A DNA stretch of 64,000 nucleotides. Source: Ophioceras dolichostomum (lineage: Eukaryota > Ascomycota > Sordariomycetes > Magnaporthales > Ophioceraceae). Position 1 is the stretch's first letter. Each line of letters opens with the position of its first letter. Below are positions 57,735-64,000 of the stretch, piece by piece. Where the stretch lies: NCBI GenBank assembly GCA_003049485.1, contig PYST01000113.1:19819-83818 (forward strand). Direction: 5' to 3'. Both the position numbers and the translations under genes were made by a program. The notes beneath the pieces were generated by a model. That model was not told the origin of the DNA. It saw only the letters and a list, made by a program, of their open reading frames with translations, and searched no databases.

Positions 57735-60110
57735 ATGAGCAGCGAATACTCATACGATGAGACGGGCCACCTGTGGCCCTTCTTCGTCTTCACCCTGACG
57801 ACCATCGTCACCCTCCCACTGACGTACATACTCGTCAACCGCGCAGGGGACCCGGCCGCGGCGTTCCCGCACATCAAGACGGACTTCACGCCCAAGCATG
57901 CCGACCTGATCAGCGCCCAGAAGTCGACCGAGAGGCGCAAGCAGCGCAGGATCGGATTGATCACATTCGTGGTCGTCGGTTGGGCGATCATGGGGTACAT
58001 GCTGTACCTCATCAGCGTCACGGAGGCGCCTTCCCAGAAGCTCTGGAATCCATATGACATTCTGGGCTTGTCTGAGGTATGCTTTGCATTCCCGCATGGT
58101 ATCTTGTCCCCTGCGTCTTGATTCAGGTGCTGACCTCTCCTTAACTCTCGTTTCGTTCTCGAACAGTCGGCCACAGAAAAGGTCATCAAGAAGACCTACA
58201 AGGAGTTATCGCGAAGGCTACACCCCGACAAAGTCAAGCCCGACCCCGCTAAGAATGAGACCATCGAATCCCTGAACGCCCAGTACGTTGAGATCTCAAA
58301 GGCGTACCAGGCGCTCACCGACGAGGACACGCGGAACAACTACATCCAGTATGGCCACCCGGACGGGAAGCAAGGATTCAGCATCAACATCGCGCTGCCC
58401 AAGATAATCGTCTCCGACGGCAATGGCAAGTATGTCATTCTGGTCTACTTCCTCCTGTTCGGCGTGCTGCTGCCCTACATGGTCGGGTCGTGGTGGTACG
58501 GCACCCAGAGTCGGTCAAAGGAGGGCAACCTGATGGAGAGCTCGAACCGTCTGTTCATGGAATACAAGGACGACATCGATGAGGACGGCATCATCTCGGC
58601 GCTGAGCACAGGCAAGGAGTTCGAGGCGCTTTTGAAGGGCGACAAGGCCGACTCCGGCCTGTCCAAGATCGAGTCCAGGATCCTGGCGGCGGGAGAGACC
58701 ACAGTCTTCGCGGCCGGAATGCCTCTGAAAGAGAAGGAGAAGCTGGAGGACCTAGAGAACGGCGTTCGGCGGAAAGCCCTGGCTCTGCTGTGGACGTACC
58801 TCGGACGGATTGAGCTGGACGACGACAAGCTCACCAAGGCCGCCATCGAGATCGCCCCCGTCGCCCACTCGCTCACAAAGTCCATGACCGTTATCGCGCT
58901 GGCGTTCAGCAACACGGCGCCCATACTGGCCTCGTACCGCGCCAGCCAGCGGATCCTCCAGGCCATCGCGCCTGGCGCGTCCCCCTTGCTCCAGCTGCCC
59001 CACTTCACCCCATCCCTGATCAAGTCCATCGAGGGCGACTCCAAGGTCCGGACGACGGTCCAGAAGTTCATGGACCAGCCCGACGCCGCGCGCCGCTCCC
59101 TCGCGGTCGGCAAGGGCAAGCTCACGGAGGCCGAGTACAAGACGGCCGTCGCGGTGGCGAAGCAGCTGCCCTACCTGCGCGTGGCCAAGGCCTACTTCAA
59201 GGTCACGGGCGAGCGGTTCATCGTTCCCGGTTCCCTCGTGACCCTCGTGGTGAAGGGCCGCTTCGTCCCTCCCGGGAGCGAGAACGTGCCCGAGATCGAC
59301 CCGCTAGACCTCGAGGACGTCGACCCGGCCGAGGACGACCTGGACGCGATCCTGGGCCGCAAGTCGAAGAAGCAAAAGCAGATCGGGAAGGACGAGAAGG
59401 GGAAGCCCATCTACGAACAGCAGGATGGTGCCGCCGACGACGACAAGCCCATCTACCCCCCCCTCGTGTACGCGCCCCGCTTCGCGAGGGATTATTCGCC
59501 CAGGTGGCACGTGTTCCTGACGGACTCCAAGCAAGGGAAGATGGCGGTGCCACCCTTCACGTTCACTGAGTTCGACCGGCCTATTTTCCAGAAGAAGGAC
59601 TCTAGTGACCCGGACAGCAAGCCGACTCCTTACACCTACAACATGCAGACCCTCAAGGCGCAGTTCGCGGCCCCTCCCCAGGCCGGTCACTACACGTTCG
59701 TTATGCACGTAGTGTGTGACAGCTACGTGGGCTTCGACACTAAGATGGAGGTCACGCTGGTCGTTGAGGAGGCGAGCAAGGCGGCCGAGATGGCTGCCGA
59801 GGATGAGATTAGTGAACCTGAGGAGGGTGAGTTCCGTTATGATTTCTTTCCCACCATGTATCCCCACGGACGTGGCATGCCATTATGGATGGAGTTATGT
59901 ATCTCGAATTTGCTAACCGCTTTTTTTCCTTTTCTCGTCCTAGACTCGATCGCCGGCATCGTAAACGCGGCGAAGGGTAACGCCCCGCCTCCTCAGCGGA
60001 GGAAAAAGAAGGCCAACGACCCGGACGAGGAGTCGGATGAGGAGAGCGGCACGGAGGAGGAGGCGGACGACACCAGCGACACGAACACCGACACGGAGGA
60101 CGAGTCCTAA
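57735..60110 (+). CDS. SEC63: Sec63, ER protein-translocation J-protein
   Basis: Exons 57735..58076, 58167..59826 and 59944..60110; 722 aa. Two membrane segments flank the N-terminus (about 13-35 and 74-94). The luminal J domain follows (WNPYDILGLSE...RRLHPDKVKPDP; HPD at 133-135). A third membrane segment YVILVYFLLFGVLLPYMVG (about 205-224) precedes the cytosolic Sec63/Brl region (ALALLWTYLGRIELDD, GERFIVPGSLVTLVVKGRF, YAPRFARDYSPRWHVFLTD). The tail is basic then strongly acidic (DEESDEESGTEEEADD). Sec63 recruits the Hsp70 BiP/Kar2 to the Sec61 channel for post-translational import. Intron 2 (59827..59943, 117 nt) has good GTGAGT/CCTAG sites yet contains no in-frame stop. Confidence 0.96.
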
Positions 60111-61459
60111 CCGGCGCTCCACCAACGCCGGCCGCCGCAACAACCCCACTGACCCCAACCCCAACGCCGCCTCTTTCTTCAGCCGTGCTCTGGACCTCGT
60201 CTTCATCCCTCATCGTCGTTTAGAAGCGCATAGTCGCACCCGTCGTGGTGGCTTTAATTTTATTTTCCTCACTGGGTTATGCCCCTGAACACAAAACCCG
60301 CTTTGTTGATCTTTGGCAGCTATTTTCGCAGCTGCTCTTCAGGCTCCTTCGCCTGAACGGGTAGGACGGGAGATCCAAGAATCCCCAAAAGTACATACAT
60401 GTTCTACGGGCGGCGGATTGGTTCGGTGATTTTAGTTTCCTAGCTACCTATCTACCTACATCCTCTATTTTCAATGAGCAGAGCAAGTGAGCGGGAAGGA
60501 GGAGGGCTCTTCCTTGTCGTGTGGGAGGATGAATCGTATTGGGATTTGCGCCATGTTGCCCCCAGTCTGTATCTTTTTCTACCAAAAACGAAAACAACAA
60601 CTTTCTCTAGTTGGAGGTAGGTTTGGCCTTGTGTTTTTTTTTATACAGCGGAAGTTTCGGGGACGGGGCTGCTATCGACATTGCTTGGCGTTTTTGAAAG
60701 GGGTTTGTCTGTCATCATCCAACTGTGAGGGTTCTTTTCTTTTTCCTTTTCTTTTCTTTTAGCAGAGTGTGTTAAGACAGCGTTGCTGGTGCTGGGGAAG
60801 CAAGACCCAACCCACCCGATATAGAACGAAGCGCTGTATTGCAGTGTGTAGTAGTAGCGACACATCCCTTAGCCGAAGAAGCCACAGCCTTACAAACCCT
60901 ACTTGGCCTTTGCTTGACAGGTGGCGGTATGTGATTCAGGCATGCGTACCAGGTACCGCCCTGGTGCTCAACTGTGCTCTGTTCAGCGCTGAGCTGCCTG
61001 CCTCCTGGATCGACGGCAACTTCTCGCGCTTCCAGGGTGTGCGGCAATAACTGGGTGATAAAGTTTTTTCTATTCAAGAGACCTAGACGGTAGTTTAGGT
61101 TTTCAATCTTTTCGATACTATGGAGTTCTCAGACATGAGATATCTAAAGGAGAATGAATTACAACACTCCGAAGCCTTGAACGCCAGCGCTTATGAAAAT
61201 GCAGAAAAACAAGCGAAGGTGAGGAACGGGGCCAACGGGGCTATCGTTTGCTTGTCGACTCGATTTTGCCCGTATAGTTTAGCCTTGACCTCATCCAAGA
61301 ACGGCAATGTGATAAGAGAGGCAGGCATCACTGAAGAAGCTCTTCACATGTCCAATCCTCGTAACTGTTCGATCGAGTTAGTTCTTGCCTTTAAAACGTT
61401 CATGCTACGTCCGCAAATCTCTCTGTCAACGTCACCTGCAACTGCACTGACTGCACTTA
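60111..61459. other. Convergent 3' intergenic region
   Basis: Between Sec63 (rightward) and Rpb6 (leftward). T-rich tracts near 60630 and 60730-60760 suit 3' UTR and terminator sequence. ORFs below 125 codons show no protein signature. Confidence 0.6.
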
Positions 61460-61993
61460 CTATCCGTCCGGCATATACCGCCGGATGATGAGCGGGATCT
61501 TCTTCTCAGCCAGCTCCTTAATCGCGATCTGCAGCGGGTCCGTCTCGCCCTCCAGGTCGACGAGGACGGGGGCGTTCATGCTGATCTGAAGCGCCCTCGT
61601 GCCCAGGATGCGGGCCTTCTCGTACTTGGTCATGAAGGGCGTCGTCGTACGCTGGTCGTTGGGGATCTTCTTGTCCTTCATCGCCTTCAGCGTGTTGCGG
61701 TTGGCGGCCGCCGCGGCCGCCGCGGCGTTGGGGTCGCCCGAGGCCACGATGTTGGGATCCTCGCTGTCCACCGCCCGGTCGCCGTCGTCGCCGTCGGCCG
61801 CTTCGGGCTCGTAGTAGTCCTGGATCTCATCCTCCTCGAACGCGCCGCCTTCGTCGTAGCTGAAAAGGTGTGGAACAGAGAGAGAGGTCAGCGCCGTCGT
61901 GATGTCGTCAAAAGGCAAGCAAGCTTGAGAGCCTGCGCGGACGCGGACTCACCCGGCACCACCATCCATATCATCGCCGCCGTAGTCAGACAT
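61460..61993 (-). CDS. RPB6: RNA polymerases I, II and III shared subunit Rpb6 (ABC23)
   Basis: Exons in transcript order: 61953..61993 and 61460..61859; 146 aa, close to yeast (155). Starts MSDYGGDDMDGGAG, then an acidic, Ala-rich disordered N-terminus, then the conserved core TTPFMTKYEKARILGTRALQIS, MNAPVLVDLEGETDPLQIA and the C-terminal KELAEKKIPLIIRRYMPDG. Rpb6 helps assemble the clamp region of all three nuclear RNA polymerases. Divergent with the TFIIIA gene over a 368-bp shared promoter. Confidence 0.96.
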
Positions 61994-62361
61994 GTTGAGC
62001 TGTCGTCGCCGCGCAGGTCGCGATTCTAATGTAGGCCTGCGTAGTACGGTTCGTTGTTTGCGCAAATCTGTAGGCTGTTCGCGGCGATGTTTGTTGACTT
62101 TCTCGCTTTGAACGAATCACAAAGAATGTGAGATTTCTTGAAAAATTTAGCGATGCGACGAAGCCTGGTGAACAGCCGCGTCTTGGCATCAAATACCCCT
62201 GCATTTTGCCCCTCTAAGTGGATAATATCGATAGATCGATAAGCCACAGTCGATAGGAATTTCTCGGTTCGGCACACAAAAAAAGTTACAGCTTTCCATC
62301 CAGTTTCGAATATGATGATAAAATCCCCGCGCCATATCGCATCGCGGGTAACCATGAAAAA
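61994..62361. promoter_or_regulatory. Bidirectional promoter between RPB6 and TFIIIA genes
   Basis: 368 bp between the two ATGs, AT-richer than its surroundings. Near the middle, 62226-62241 reads as two overlapping TATCGATA-like palindromes, with another TCGATAGG at 62250-62257. Shared control of the two genes is inference from arrangement. Confidence 0.5.
62226..62241. promoter_or_regulatory. TATCGATA-type palindromic element
   Basis: TATCGATAGATCGATA in the middle of the RPB6/TFIIIA intergenic region; the binding factor is unknown. Confidence 0.35.
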
Positions 62362-64000
62362 ATGAAAAGAAAAGGAGAAGCAGAGCTGGCAAAAAGCCGT
62401 CCGAAACGTCAATTGACGTCTTTGGAGCATCTTCGAAGTAAGGTTTACTCTTTCTGCTCGCTGGCTAGCTTCCCAATGGTATTTTTTGCTGATGAACCCC
62501 TGTAGGTGAAAATGTCCTGGCCGAAGCCCCGGAAGGCGATATCGATGCCGTCTCCATAGGGGACGGACGGTCCTCTGCTGCGTCCTTCGTGGACTCAGAA
62601 GCAGAAAGCGATGCCGAATCCGACGTGGATTCGACGCCAGCCACTACAATCACCCGTCACTACGGTGCCAGGGCTGATGACGGAGCCTCGACGACGACCA
62701 AGTACCGCAAGATATTCCCCTCGATGCTCAAGACGCTCAAGTGCACCCACCCAGGCTGCGAGAAGACGTTCAACCGGCCCGTGCGCCTCGCCGCACACCT
62801 GCGCGCGCACGCGGGCGACCGGGCGCTGAAGTGCCCGCACGAGGGGTGCGACAAGGCGTACATCCACGACAAGGACCTCAAGCAGCACATCAGGGGCTCC
62901 CACCCCGGCGCGAACGGCGGCGGCGGCGCAGGGGCGGCGCGCCGCTACGCATGCGACGTCCCCGGGTGCGACAAGGCCTTCCTCACAGCCACCCGCCTGC
63001 GGCGGCACGCGGTCGTGCACACGGACGTCGGGCGGTTCACGTGCAAGGGCTACGAGGGCTGCGACCGCGTGTTCCGCAAGCGGCAGACGCTGCAGCGCCA
63101 CGTCCGGTCGGACCACCTCGGCCAGCCGGCCTTCGGCTGCACGCACGAGGGCTGCGGCCACGAGGGGTTCGACACGGCCAACGCGCTGAAGCGGCACGTG
63201 GACCGGGAGCACGGGCAGCTCCGGTTCTGGTGCGAGGAGTGCGGCAAGGACGGTGCTTCGTCGTCTTCGTCCCTGTCGTCGTTGTCTGGCCCTCAGCAAC
63301 GGGCGCGGGCCGGGTTCACGACAATGGCGCGGCTCATGCACCACATGCGCCACGCGCACGTCGACTGCATGTTCTGCGACACGAAGTGCGGCGGGCAGAG
63401 GGAGCTGGAGCGCCACATCGAGATGCACCACTCCGGCAGCACGGCCACGGACCGCAAGGTCGTCCCCTGCACTTGGGAAGGCTGCGACAAGAAGTTCACG
63501 CGCAGGGCGAACATGCAGGCACACGTCAAGACGGCGCACGAGGGCTTCCGCTTCGTCTGCGGCGAGGTGGACGTGTCCTCCACCGCAGACCTGGCGGCTT
63601 GGTGGACCGGAGGAGATGGCCGCGCGTCGTCGCAGGCTTGCGGCGCTGACTTCATCAGCAAGCAGCGGCTGGAGGACCACATCCGCGTCGTCCACCTGAA
63701 GATCGAGGTGCCCAAGCCGGCCAAGATGATCTTTCTTGACGACGAAGGCGAAGCGAAGCCTGCTGGGTTCTTCAACATGTATGCCTCCTCGTCGGCTGCG
63801 CTTGATGGCTTCGAGCAGGCGGCGGGGCTGCAGATGCCGCCTCACTCCGAAGCAGAGGTGATGGACTCAGCTCCTCTGGATATTCCAGCGTCGGTTCTGC
63901 CGACACAGCCCTCCGTCCCTTTCTGCTGCAGCCATGTCGGGTGCCTCCAGTCGTTCCCCAGCGCGGACGAGCTGGAAACGCACGTGAGCATCTTCCATGT
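62362..64000 (+). CDS. Transcription factor IIIA, C2H2 zinc-finger protein (3' end beyond window)
   Basis: Exon 1 62362..62437 (MKRKGEAELAKSRPKRQL...) and exon 2 from 62506, open to the window end; about 523 codons seen. The junction forms Ser in phase. After a Ser/Asp-rich leader come tandem C2H2 fingers: CTHPGCEKTFNRPVRLAAHL, CPHEGCDKAYIHDKDLKQH, CDVPGCDKAFLTATRLRRH, CKGYEGCDRVFRKRQTLQRH, CTHEGCGHEGFDTANALKRH, a CEECGKDG finger with a Ser-rich insert, CMFCDTKCGGQRELERH, CTWEGCDKKFTRRANMQAH, CGADFISKQRLEDH and, after a spacer, CCSHVGCLQSFPSADELETH. The nine-plus-one finger layout and K-x-F-x-R spacing match TFIIIA, which binds the internal control region of 5S rRNA genes for RNA polymerase III. 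The large opposite-strand ORF here is a GC-rich shadow. Confidence 0.9.

Noticed and set aside
62595..63845. 416-codon ORF on the minus strand
   Set aside because: Antisense to the TFIIIA zinc-finger exon; GC-rich composition keeps the opposite strand free of stops and its product is Arg/Val/Ala-rich without domains.
1..64000. tRNA genes
   Set aside because: A by-eye scan for B-box sequence (GGTTCRANYCC) on both strands found only near matches inside protein genes, with no flanking cloverleaf; a dedicated tRNA search would be decisive.

Overview
The window looks like euchromatic DNA of a filamentous ascomycete (Pezizomycotina, most likely Sordariomycetes). The signs are GC-rich coding sequence, short introns (about 50-280 bp) with GTAAGT/GTATGT-type donors and YAG acceptors, monocistronic genes on both strands, long intergenic spaces, and fungal protein types such as a DUF4045-gelsolin protein, AFI1, an RGG-tailed Stm1 protein and an Arl2 with a typical fungal exon layout. 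The class is inferred from remembered protein families; no search was possible. No tRNA, rRNA, CRISPR or intact transposon was seen.

Layout: 1-1340 (-) is the 5' part of an unknown low-complexity protein. 2973-4623 (-) is a six-exon Stm1/HABP4 ribosome-associated RGG protein. 4624-9773 is a long gene-poor stretch that may hold a decayed repeat. 9774-11754 (-) is a bZIP transcription factor. 11755-18489 is a 6.7-kb gap between divergent genes. 18490-21349 (+) is a basic, disordered protein with a KEN box. 22706-24952 (+) is a LIM-type zinc-finger reading frame interrupted by two in-frame UAG codons. 25516-26337 (+) is Mediator subunit 10, followed in the same frame by a membrane-protein-like ORF. 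28731-34374 (-) is a DUF4045/gelsolin-repeat protein. 35802-36850 (-) is Arl2. 38556-41027 (+) is a GNAT protein with a long basic disordered N-terminus. 42082-42693 (+) is a small secreted cysteine-rich protein. 43342-44477 (+) is S-formylglutathione hydrolase. 45397-48366 (-) is the DENN-type polarity protein AFI1. 50717-51767 (+) is a myosin regulatory light chain. 53597-56001 (+) is a TPR/J-domain co-chaperone (DNAJC7 type). 57735-60110 (+) is the ER translocon J-protein Sec63. 61460-61993 (-) is RNA polymerase subunit Rpb6, divergent from 62362->64000 (+), TFIIIA.

The genes are mostly housekeeping: transcription (MED10, Rpb6, TFIIIA, bZIP), translation (Stm1), protein folding and translocation (DNAJC7, Sec63), cytoskeleton and polarity (gelsolin-type protein, Arl2, AFI1, myosin light chain), and formaldehyde detoxification. 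Eighteen coding genes were modelled, one of them interrupted by stops. Exon models were accepted where reading phase agreed across every junction.

The most unusual signal is in-frame stop codons inside or just before long coding-like reading frames: two UAGs in the LIM gene, one UAG between MED10 and a membrane-protein-like ORF, and a UGA between the TPR/J protein and a 206-codon tail. In Sordariomycetes, A-to-I mRNA editing in fruiting bodies turns UAG into UGG. The LIM gene is therefore a candidate for stage-specific restoration, with RIP-type mutation to a pseudogene as the main alternative.
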